64,000 nucleotides of DNA. Origin: Ilyobacter_A sp963675185 (GTDB lineage Bacteria > Fusobacteriota > Fusobacteriia > Fusobacteriales > Fusobacteriaceae). Numbering within the stretch: the first letter of the stretch is position 1; every line of letters starts with the position of its first letter. Below, piece by piece: positions 57,303-64,000 of the stretch. The DNA is taken from NCBI GenBank assembly GCA_963675185.2, contig CAXXOH010000001.1, positions 124,001 through 188,000 of the forward strand. Reading direction: 5' to 3'. Under the pieces are notes generated by a model. It had not been told where the DNA came from, did no database searches, and was given only the letters and a program-made list of their open reading frames with translations. The position numbers and the translations under genes were made by a program.

Positions 57303-58022
57303 ATGACAGCAAAAGAAAGATTGATACTAGCACTTGACTATAGTAACCTAGATGACGCCAAAGTACTGGTTGAAAAACTTGGCGATACAGTTGATATATA
57401 TAAGGTTGGGCTGGAACTTTTCTTAACTAGTGGGGGAAAAGCTGTTGACTACCTCCACGAAAAAGGGAAAAAGGTGTTTTTAGACCTTAAATTCCACGAT
57501 ATTCCAAATACAGTGGAGATGGCCTCCAGATTTGCTGTGGATAAAGGGGTGTTCATGTTTAACGTGCACGCTTCGGGTGGCAGAAAGATGATGGAAAACG
57601 TCTCTAAAATGATAGAAGATACTGGAAGCAAGAGTATCGCAATAGCTGTAACAATACTTACAAGTTTTTCCGAAGATGAGATAAGGGAACAGTTCAAAAG
57701 CAGCATGAACCTTGAAGAAATGGTTATGCACTTTGCAACACTTACAAAAGAAAGCGGCATGCATGGAGTGGTATGTTCACCTCTTGAGGCTGGGCTCATT
57801 AAGAAGCTTTGCGGGAAAGAGTTTAAGACTATATGCCCTGGAGTAAGGCCTGCTTGGTCTGCTAAAAACGACCAACAAAGGATAATGACCCCTAAAATGG
57901 CAATAGAAAATGGAGCAGACTTTCTTGTAGTTGGAAGGCCTGTAAGGGCTGCAGAAGATCCTGTAAAGGCCGCAGAGCTTGTTTTAAAAGAGATAGAGGA
58001 AGCTTTAGAAGGTGATAAATAA
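57303..58022 (+). CDS. pyrF: Orotidine 5'-phosphate decarboxylase
   Basis: Last step to UMP. The 239 aa TIM-barrel protein has the Lys-Asp catalytic array in FLDLKFHDIPNT, and a C-terminal VGRPVRAAEDP phosphate loop. GGGGG precedes the ATG. Its stop overlaps the pyrC start by one base (TAATG). Confidence 0.97.
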   Translation: MTAKERLILALDYSNLDDAKVLVEKLGDTVDIYKVGLELFLTSGGKAVDYLHEKGKKVFLDLKFHDIPNTVEMASRFAVDKGVFMFNVHASGGRKMMENVSKMIEDTGSKSIAIAVTILTSFSEDEIREQFKSSMNLEEMVMHFATLTKESGMHGVVCSPLEAGLIKKLCGKEFKTICPGVRPAWSAKNDQQRIMTPKMAIENGADFLVVGRPVRAAEDPVKAAELVLKEIEEALEGDK

Positions 58023-59287
58023 TGCTTCTTAAAAATGCTAGCATAGTAGGAGACAACGGTGAGATCTTAAAAAGGGATATACTTATAGGGCACGGAAAGA
58101 TACTGGAGATATCAGAAAATATAGATTCTTTAAACCTGGTTAAAGAGAAGTTTCTTGTAGAAGAAGATCAAGATGTAGTTAAAACCTTTGAAGTAAGGGA
58201 CCTCTGCGGGAAATTTGTTCTGCCAGGTGTGATAGATGCACATACACACATGAGGGACCCAGGACTTTGCCACAAGGAGGACCTGTATACCGGATCACGT
58301 GCATGCGCAAAGGGAGGTATCACCACTTTCCTTGATATGCCAAATACGATACCTCCAACTGTAAGTGCGGAAGACCTAAGCAGGAAAAGAGATCTGGCAG
58401 CAGAAAAAGCCATTGTCAATTACGGCTTCCACTTCGGAGCAACATCGGATAATGTGGAGGAAGTAAAGAATGCAAGCAATGTGGCTTCCACAAAGGTCTT
58501 TATGAATGTATCAACGGGTAAAATGCTCATAGAGGATGAAGCTTCCCTTGCAGGTGTTTTTGAAAATTCTAGAATAGTCAGCGTGCATGCTGAGGACGAC
58601 ATGGTACAAAAGGCTATAGACTTAAATGAGAAATACGGAAATACCCTGTATCTTTGCCATATATCGCAAAAAAAAGAGATAGAAATGGTAAAAGAGCACA
58701 GAAAAAACAGTGAAAAGAAAGTCTATGTGGAAGTAACTCCACACCACCTATTTTTATGTGATGAAGACAGAGAAAAAGATGAAATTAGCAAAAAACTCCT
58801 CATAATGAAGCCCGAGTTAAAATCTAGAAGTGATATGGAGTCCCTGTGGGAAGCTATAAACGAAGGCGTAGTGGATACGATAGGCACTGACCACGCTCCG
58901 CATCTTGTGGAGGAAAAACTTTCTAAAACTACTTTTGGGATACCTGGGGTCGAAAATTCACTGCAGCTTATGCTGACTGCAGTTAATAGTGGGAAACTCA
59001 GCTTGAAAAAGCTTGTTGAGCTTATGTGTGAAAATCCAGCTAAAATATTTGGATTAAAAAATAAAGGTTTTATAAAAGAAGGTTATGATGCAGACCTGGT
59101 TGTGGTTGACATGGAAAAGGAACTTTTGATAAAAAACTCCGATGTTGTTTCCAAGTGCGGCTGGACTCCTTTTGACGGAAAATCAATAAAGGGGACACCT
59201 GTGGCCACGATTGTAAACGGAAGATTCATATATGACAATGGAATATTTCATACTTTTAACGGAAGGGAAGTGGAAATTTATGGATAG
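58022..59287 (+). CDS. pyrC: Dihydroorotase
   Basis: Closes carbamoyl aspartate to dihydroorotate. The 421 aa length fits class I. DAHTHMRDPG holds the HxH metal ligands, GTDHAPHL the later Asp and His. No ribosome site is needed beyond coupling to pyrF, with which it overlaps. It overlaps pyrE by eight bases at the other end. The metal-bridging Lys is not assigned by eye; VFMNVSTGKM may replace the usual region, which should be aligned. Confidence 0.95.
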   Translation: MLLKNASIVGDNGEILKRDILIGHGKILEISENIDSLNLVKEKFLVEEDQDVVKTFEVRDLCGKFVLPGVIDAHTHMRDPGLCHKEDLYTGSRACAKGGITTFLDMPNTIPPTVSAEDLSRKRDLAAEKAIVNYGFHFGATSDNVEEVKNASNVASTKVFMNVSTGKMLIEDEASLAGVFENSRIVSVHAEDDMVQKAIDLNEKYGNTLYLCHISQKKEIEMVKEHRKNSEKKVYVEVTPHHLFLCDEDREKDEISKKLLIMKPELKSRSDMESLWEAINEGVVDTIGTDHAPHLVEEKLSKTTFGIPGVENSLQLMLTAVNSGKLSLKKLVELMCENPAKIFGLKNKGFIKEGYDADLVVVDMEKELLIKNSDVVSKCGWTPFDGKSIKGTPVATIVNGRFIYDNGIFHTFNGREVEIYG

Positions 59288-59912
59288 AGCAAAAAAGGTA
59301 GCTAAAGCACTGTTAGATGTAGAAGCTGTGAGAGTTAATGTAAAGGAGCCGTTTACTTTTGTATCTGGGATAAAAAGCCCGATCTACTGCGACAACAGGA
59401 AGGTAATAGGGTACCCTGAAGCGAGAAAAATAATCGTAGATTCTTTTGTTGAGATACTTAAGGACAGGGATTTTGATGTTGTGGCTGGGACGGCAACAGC
59501 AGGAATTCCTTGGGCGGCGTTTATTGCAGAGGAAATGAATAAGCCGATGGCCTACATAAGAAGTAAAAAGAAAGAGCACGGAGCCGGTAAACAAATAGAG
59601 GGTGCAAGTGTAGATGGGAAAAAGGTAGTGGTTGTAGAAGACCTTATAAGTACCGGTGGAAGCTGCATACAGGCTGTAGAAGCAGCCAGAGCAGAAGGAG
59701 CTTCTTATGTAGAAGTTGCCGCAATATTCTCGTACCAATTTCAAAAGGCCATTGATAACTTTGAAAGCATAGACTGCAAATGGGAAACACTAAGCAGCTT
59801 TATGGAGCTACTTCAGCTAGTAAAAGATCAAAACTATTTGAATGAAGTTGAGTTTAAAATTGCAGCATCTTGGAACAAGGATCCACAAGCTTGGGGAGAG
59901 CAGTTTAAGTAA
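59280..59912 (+). CDS. pyrE: Orotate phosphoribosyltransferase
   Basis: Adds phosphoribose to orotate, the fifth step. The 210 aa protein starts MDRAKKVAKALLDVEAV at an ATG inside pyrC's end, with GGAAGGGAAGTGG shortly upstream. The PRPP motif VVVVEDLISTGGS and the KKKEHG flexible loop with catalytic Lys are present. Last gene of the eight-gene operon, followed by a long terminator. Confidence 0.97.
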   Translation: MDRAKKVAKALLDVEAVRVNVKEPFTFVSGIKSPIYCDNRKVIGYPEARKIIVDSFVEILKDRDFDVVAGTATAGIPWAAFIAEEMNKPMAYIRSKKKEHGAGKQIEGASVDGKKVVVVEDLISTGGSCIQAVEAARAEGASYVEVAAIFSYQFQKAIDNFESIDCKWETLSSFMELLQLVKDQNYLNEVEFKIAASWNKDPQAWGEQFK

Positions 59913-59938
59913 AGAGAAGATATTTACACAAAATATAT

Positions 59939-60016
59939 ACGCCCATTTTTTAGGAATAGGTATTAGAGAAGGCATAAAAAGTTTCTTTAAGCATCCCTAA
60001 AAAATGAGCGTTTTTT
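59939..60016 (+). terminator. Long-stem terminator of the pyr operon
   Basis: ACGCCCATTTTTTAGG and CCTAAAAAATGAGCGT pair over 16 bp with one mismatch, enclosing a loop of more than 40 bases. TTTTTT follows. Confidence 0.75.
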
Positions 60017-60495
60017 CATTTTTTTGGCGTTATACTGTAATACGTATTTTAAAAATTTCCAGTCAGAATGCAAATTTTTTCATCTTTCTTAATACTATTA
60101 TTTTAATGGGCAAAAATAAAAACAGGATAAAAATTTGTGAAGATTCGTACAATTCCAGACAAAATCTAATTTTTATTTTAAGGGCTTTCCTTTTACAGTT
60201 CATATTTACAAAACTCTTTGAATCTGTGTGTCAAAAAGAGTTTTGTAAATAAATTCACTGGTTTAATATTTTTAGAAGGTCTGTGATTGAAAATTTAAGT
60301 TAATTTATGCATATAAAGTAGAAGAGTGTGTAAATTATTGTTGTAAAATACTATATATATATGCTAAAATTTTTAAAGCTTTAAACAAATAAAAGTATTA
60401 AAGATTAAAGTGGAATTTTTTAAGGGATGAGTTTTATTAAAAACATTTTCAATATTTGAGAAGCTTTGTATATTTCCAAAATACTAGAGGGATGT
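60017..60495. other. AT-rich intergenic region with an orphan hairpin
   Basis: No supported gene. A plus-strand frame of 82 codons starting at 60004 has no ribosome site and an unlikely composition. A perfect 16-bp stem (ATTTACAAAACTCTTT and its complement) lies at 60204-60250. Confidence 0.45.
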
Positions 60496-60507
60496 AAAGG
60501 AGGAGGC

Positions 60508-61008
60508 ATGTCAGGATTTAGCATTAGGTTTGGTGAAGAAAGAGATTTAGAAGCCCTAACCAATATATACAACTATTATGTAGAACACACCACTATAACT
60601 TTTGATATAGAAATTTATACGGTTGAGAGAAGGAAGCAGTGGTTTGAAAAATATGATAAGAATGGTCCTTACAAGCTTTTGGTTGCAGAAAATGGTGGTA
60701 GGGTGCTAGGATACGCCACAAGCAGCAAACTAAGAGAGAAGGATGCCTATATAACCTCTGTGGAGACGACTATCTACGTTGATAAAGACGCCCGTGAAAA
60801 TGGTGTAGGAACAAAGTTGTACGAAAGACTTTTTGAGGAGCTTAAAAATGAGGACGTGAACATGATATATGCAGCGGTTACACAGCCAAACCAAATTTCT
60901 GAAAACATCCATAAAAAGTTCGGATTTAAAGAGGTTGGATATTTCAGCGAAGTAGGAAGAAAATTTGGTAAATACTGGGATGTGAAGTGGTTTGAGAGAA
61001 AGCTCTAG
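60508..61008 (+). CDS. GNAT acetyltransferase (phosphinothricin acetyltransferase-like)
   Basis: N-acetyltransferase using acetyl-CoA, 166 aa from the ATG at 60508, just after AAAGGAGGAGG. The frame extends to 60466 without a site. It has the family's TNIYNYYVEHTTITF start, an ENGVGTKLYERLFEEL acetyl-CoA loop and the C-terminal FGKYWDVKWFER. This combination is typical of the Pat/YwnH group, which acetylates phosphinothricin or methionine derivatives. Real substrate unknown. Confidence 0.88.
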   Translation: MSGFSIRFGEERDLEALTNIYNYYVEHTTITFDIEIYTVERRKQWFEKYDKNGPYKLLVAENGGRVLGYATSSKLREKDAYITSVETTIYVDKDARENGVGTKLYERLFEELKNEDVNMIYAAVTQPNQISENIHKKFGFKEVGYFSEVGRKFGKYWDVKWFERKL

Positions 61009-61194
61009 CCGGCTGAACTCAGGTGTAGCAGATTGAAAAAACTTATTACGAAACACACATGTGAACTTCCACAAACGAAATAAAAATAACCATAAACAGA
61101 GTAAATAATATTCGAAAAAAATTGAGAAATTGCAAAAAAAATGGTAAAAAATGCAAAAAACCCCGATTTTACTTAAAAAAAAGGGTAAAAACTA

Positions 61195-61223
61195 TTGAAA
61201 AACTGTCTCGAGTATGGTATAAC
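61195..61223 (+). promoter_or_regulatory. Promoter of the HU gene
   Basis: TTGAAA and TATAAC with a 17-base spacer, about 60 bases before the start codon. Confidence 0.6.
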
Positions 61224-61284
61224 AAGAGAGAGTAAAGGGAATCCTTAATTTTCTTGACTTATATTAAGACTGGGAGGTATAAAG

Positions 61285-61560
61285 ATGACAAAAAAAGAAT
61301 TTGTAAAAATATTCGCTGAAAAAGGTGGCTTTGAATCAAAAGCTGAAGCTGAAAGAAAATTAGACGCTTTCTTAGCGACTGTAGAAGATGTATTAACTTC
61401 TGGAGACGAAGTTAACTTCATAGGATGGGGGAAATTTGAAGTATCTGAAAGAGCTGCTAGAACAGGAAGAAACCCTAAAACTGGTGAAGAAATTACAATA
61501 GAAGCTAAAAAAGTAGTAAAATTCAAAGCGGGTAAAAAATTAAACGATAAAGTTAACTAA
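61285..61560 (+). CDS. hup: HU family DNA-binding protein
   Basis: Dimeric nucleoid protein that bends DNA. The 91 aa protein shows two N-terminal helices (KKEFVKIFAEKGGFESKAEA), the strand VNFIGWGKFEV, and the DNA-contacting arm ERAARTGRNPKTGEEITI with its conserved Arg-Asn-Pro. GGGAGG precedes the ATG. It has its own promoter and a bidirectional terminator. Confidence 0.97.
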   Translation: MTKKEFVKIFAEKGGFESKAEAERKLDAFLATVEDVLTSGDEVNFIGWGKFEVSERAARTGRNPKTGEEITIEAKKVVKFKAGKKLNDKVN

Positions 61561-61562
61561 TA

Positions 61563-61590
61563 AAAAACGGAGCATATGCTCCGTTTTTTA
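61563..61590. terminator. Bidirectional terminator between HU and HAD genes
   Basis: ACGGAGCATATGCTCCGT is a perfect palindrome flanked by A and T runs. The core GGAGCATATGCTCC is the same as in the glgA terminator. Confidence 0.9.
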
Positions 61591-62310
61591 TTACATTATA
61601 TCAAAGCCTGACTTGAGTTTATAAATAACATCTTTTCTTTCCACTATAATCTCTGTTTTTTCTGCCAACTTTATATTCTCTAATATTGAATATACCAGCT
61701 CTTTTGCAGGATTAATGGCTATAGGGTACCCTACCTTTTCAAACATCCCTAAATCGCCAGTGGTGTCCCCATACGCGAAACTCTTCCTTAAATCTAGGTT
61801 ATATTTTCTAACAAAATGATCTATTGCCTTTTTTTTACTGGTTGAATCCCACATACCGGTAATTTCTCCGTTAAATTTATTTTCGTGGTCAACATGGTAT
61901 ACTGAACCGTAGAAATCGATGGCACCATATTTTTTTGCCATTTTAGAGACTAAAAAATCTGGGCTACCGGATATAAAAATTACCTTATGCCCCTGGCCAA
62001 TGTGCCAGTTTATTCTCTGCCTTGTGTACCGGTATACCCTCTCCCCCTTAAGTCTTATAACTTGGTTTGATACAAATTCAACTTCCGGTTTTTTTATACC
62101 CTTCAATGCATTTATGTATACAGCCACCACTTCCATCAGATAATCATCGTAGTTACCCTGCCTTTTGTCCCAGTCGTAAAAGGTCTGTTTTGCCTGTGAG
62201 TGCCACACTTTCGGATCTATAACCTCATATCTTATAAGCTTTTTAAAATGCTCTACAAGGAGAGAGTCACGGTAAAGTGTTCCATCGATATCAAAAAAAG
62301 CTCCTATCAT
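61591..62310 (-). CDS. HAD superfamily phosphatase (HAD-IB, SerB-like)
   Basis: The 239 aa protein begins MIGAFFDIDGTLYRDS, with nucleophile Asp7 and Asp9. FISGSPDFLV is motif II, the Lys in STSKKKAID is motif III, and YGDTTGDLGMF is motif IV. The middle region is a HAD-IB helical cap. Relatives hydrolyse phosphoserine or phosphate-containing lipids and sugars, and the substrate is unknown. The start at 62310 follows GGAGATGATACT; a TTG at 62331 is an alternative. Confidence 0.87.
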   Translation of the reverse strand: MIGAFFDIDGTLYRDSLLVEHFKKLIRYEVIDPKVWHSQAKQTFYDWDKRQGNYDDYLMEVVAVYINALKGIKKPEVEFVSNQVIRLKGERVYRYTRQRINWHIGQGHKVIFISGSPDFLVSKMAKKYGAIDFYGSVYHVDHENKFNGEITGMWDSTSKKKAIDHFVRKYNLDLRKSFAYGDTTGDLGMFEKVGYPIAINPAKELVYSILENIKLAEKTEIIVERKDVIYKLKSGFDIM

Positions 62311-62331
62311 AGTATCATCTCCTTTTTGCAA

Positions 62332-62976
62332 GTGTATAAAATATTCTGTAATAATAAAAATTTCCTACTATATTTCAAAAACGGTTTCATATATTCATAC
62401 AGGCTATTGAAAAAGTATTGAATAGTGTTTTTTTAAATTTCCTAATACCATGTTACCTCATATCCTCTTGAGTAAAATTTTTGAACTATTTAATTATTAC
62501 TCTATTTTGGATATGATTTTTAATTTTTTGTAAATTATGTTTGCGACAATCTATATTTTATAGAAAATATAGATTTATGTATTCAAAGTGATATATTACC
62601 GAAACCGGTACCTCATAACTAAAATTATTTCTTGCCAGGGATAAGTGTTTTGGTTTTTTATTTAGAATAACTTTATCCATAAAATAAAGGAATTAAAATT
62701 GAAAAAACGATTGTTGTGCTACAGCACAATTAATTTTAGGTTTACATACATTGTAATTTATTTAAAAAAAAATTAAAATAAATCATATTAAATCTAGAAA
62801 TTAAAACTTTAAGAATATTTCTATTTTAAATACACTTTAAATTATAAAAAATCTAACCCAATAAAACCAGTACCTTTCATAATATCCTGTTTGTGATTTT
62901 AAAATCATTTATTTTATCAAAAAAATTTTATTTTTAATATTCTAAAATTAAAAAAATATAAAAAGGTGGTATATCT
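62332..62976. other. AT-rich intergenic region with a repeat unit
   Basis: More than 600 bases without a gene. It holds a palindromic repeat at 62714-62757. A pair of similar short strings (AAACCGGTACCTCATAA near 62598, AAACCAGTACCTTTCATAA near 62863) is also present. Confidence 0.45.
62714..62757 (+). repeat. Palindromic repeat unit, copy 1
   Basis: TTGTGC-TACA-GCACAA stem-loop followed by TTAATTTTAGGTTTACATAC. A close copy lies at 63739-63779, flanking the UPF0173 gene in direct orientation. Confidence 0.6.
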
Positions 62977-63657
62977 ATGAAAATTAAATTTTTAGGGCAT
63001 TCCTGTTTTTATATGGAAAAGACGGGGTTTAAAGCTTTGATAGACCCTTTTATATCTGGCAATCCCACTTCTCCAGTTGAAGTTTCCTATTTCAAAGAAT
63101 TAGACTACATATTTGTTACACATGGACATAAAAATCATCTAGGGGATGCCATAGAGCTCGCAAAAAATACCGGTGCAATGGTCATATCAAACATGGAGAT
63201 CTGTTATTATCTAGACAAACATGGGGTAAAGACTCACTCGTTGGGCACTGGATCCAGGGTTGAGTTTGAGTTTGGGACTGTAAAAATGACTTCCGCCCTG
63301 CATGGATCTTCTATAGAGACCGAATTAGGGCTTATAGATGGGGGGAGTGCCGGCGGATTCCTAATATATATAGACGGTAAAAAACTATATCATGCAGGTG
63401 ATACCGGACTTTCTATGGAGATGAAGCTCCTAGAACTTGAACATATTGACATAGCATTGCTCCCTATCGGCGAGAATTTTACCATGGATATCTTCGATGC
63501 TGCAAATTCAATCGATCTTATAAAACCTAAAAAGGTCATTCCTATGCACTACAATACTTTTCAGAATTTAAAAAAGGATCCGAATAAGTTAAGGCAACTT
63601 GTCGATAGTGAGATAGATGTCATAGTACTCTCTCCTGGCAATTCATACGATATGTAA
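62977..63657 (+). CDS. UPF0173 metal-dependent hydrolase (MBL fold) with altered motif
   Basis: The 226 aa protein is a small metallo-beta-lactamase-fold hydrolase. It starts MKIKFLGHSCFYME and contains HAGDTGL and IPMHYNTF, family signatures. The metal motif, normally THGHxDHLGD, reads THGHKNHLGD, so the expected Asp53 is Asn. This could weaken one metal site. AAAAGGTGG precedes the ATG. No neighbours suggest a role. Flanked by two copies of a palindromic repeat. Confidence 0.88.
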   Translation: MKIKFLGHSCFYMEKTGFKALIDPFISGNPTSPVEVSYFKELDYIFVTHGHKNHLGDAIELAKNTGAMVISNMEICYYLDKHGVKTHSLGTGSRVEFEFGTVKMTSALHGSSIETELGLIDGGSAGGFLIYIDGKKLYHAGDTGLSMEMKLLELEHIDIALLPIGENFTMDIFDAANSIDLIKPKKVIPMHYNTFQNLKKDPNKLRQLVDSEIDVIVLSPGNSYDM

Positions 63658-63738
63658 AGTATCGTAAAGTAAATTTCTACAAATAGTTTTATTTTACTTA
63701 TTGAAAATGATCCGACTCTAAGTTGAATCAGACACTCT

Positions 63739-63779
63739 TTGTGCCGTAGCACAATCAAATTCAGGTTTGCATACATTGA
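63739..63779 (+). repeat. Palindromic repeat unit, copy 2
   Basis: TTGTGC-CGTA-GCACAA followed by TCAAATTCAGGTTTGCATAC. The stem is identical to copy 1, the loop differs, and the tail matches at most positions. Confidence 0.6.
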
Positions 63780-63851
63780 AAATTATCTTAAAAAGCTATA
63801 ATATGTCACATAAAATAATTACAAATAAAAATATTTTTGGAGGGGTTTAAA

Positions 63852-63986
63852 ATGTGTAAAAAATGTATCGAAAATGGTTTGGTAACAAAATGTTCAGCTT
63901 GTATAGTTATGTTTAAAAAAATGGAAAAAATGCTTAGTGTCGACGAAAAAAATAATGTAAGCCTACTTTCTAAAAAGGAGCTCTAG
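63852..63986 (+). CDS. Cys-rich micro-protein (44 aa)
   Basis: ATG seven bases after TTGGAGGGG, stop TAG at 63986. The peptide begins MCKKCIENGLVTKCSACIVM and has two CxxC pairs nine residues apart (Cys2, Cys5, Cys14, Cys17). Zinc-knuckle formation is possible. The C-terminal half is helical and charged. Too short for family assignment, and function unknown. Confidence 0.6.
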   Translation: MCKKCIENGLVTKCSACIVMFKKMEKMLSVDEKNNVSLLSKKEL

Positions 63987-64000
63987 CCAGCAGTAGCGTT

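Noticed and set aside
60004..60252. 82-codon frame after the pyr terminator
   Set aside because: It starts within the terminator, has no ribosome site, is dominated by Phe/Ile/Lys, and includes the orphan hairpin.

Overview
The window looks like chromosome from a low-GC member of the Fusobacteriota. The main evidence is the 16S rRNA at 18554-20073, whose 5' region has the fusobacterial pattern. AT-rich spacers, strong GGAGG ribosome-binding sites and Firmicute/Fusobacteria-like gene content agree. A relative of Ilyobacter, Propionigenium or Cetobacterium fits, but the genus is a guess. Most of the window is core metabolism, and the accessory content is small.

Layout. 1-6.1 kb: edge of an unknown gene, a cysteine desulfurase/MnmA pair for tRNA 2-thiolation, hydE, a small unknown gene and a MATE exporter. 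6.1-10.8 kb: metA followed by a pile-up of insertion sequences. An IS4-type element landed in the metA terminator hairpin and was itself interrupted by a second IS4-superfamily element, and an IS30 copy lies next to it. 10.8-18.4 kb: a decayed VOC gene, an MBL hydrolase, ppnP, a secreted dienelactone hydrolase, mgsA, psd and glgC-glgA. 18.4-23.4 kb: a 16S-23S-5S rRNA operon without spacer tRNAs. 23.5-33.3 kb: pepA, an asparaginase, dnaN, a nucleoside kinase, a lipid kinase, chbG, a zinc-ribbon gene, ebsC and cutA. 33.35-34.05 kb: eight tRNAs (Gly-Lys-Glu-Val-Asp-Thr-Glu-Tyr), then a LacI-type regulator with its own operator.

35.4-59.9 kb is a nucleotide-synthesis island. The minus strand carries fhs and purL-E-K-C-F-M-N-H-D, which covers IMP synthesis except purB, with fhs supplying the 10-formyl-THF used by PurN and PurH. 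A guanine-type purine riboswitch with a terminator lies just before purL. The plus strand, divergent, carries carA-carB-pyrB-pyrK-pyrD-pyrF-pyrC-pyrE, the complete route to UMP. PyrB carries a short PyrI-like zinc tail. 60-64 kb holds a GNAT acetyltransferase, HU, a HAD phosphatase, a UPF0173 hydrolase with an altered metal motif, and a Cys-rich micro-protein.

I see no CRISPR array, prophage, defence island or obviously new multigene system. The most interesting unexplained items are a two-copy MITE-like repeat, a structured RNA between purN and purH, two unannotated small ORFs around fhs/carA, the nested IS with Shine-Dalgarno-sequestering hairpins, the PyrB zinc-tail fusion and the HGHKNH variant of UPF0173. 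Coordinates of short sites were read by eye and may be off by a base or two.
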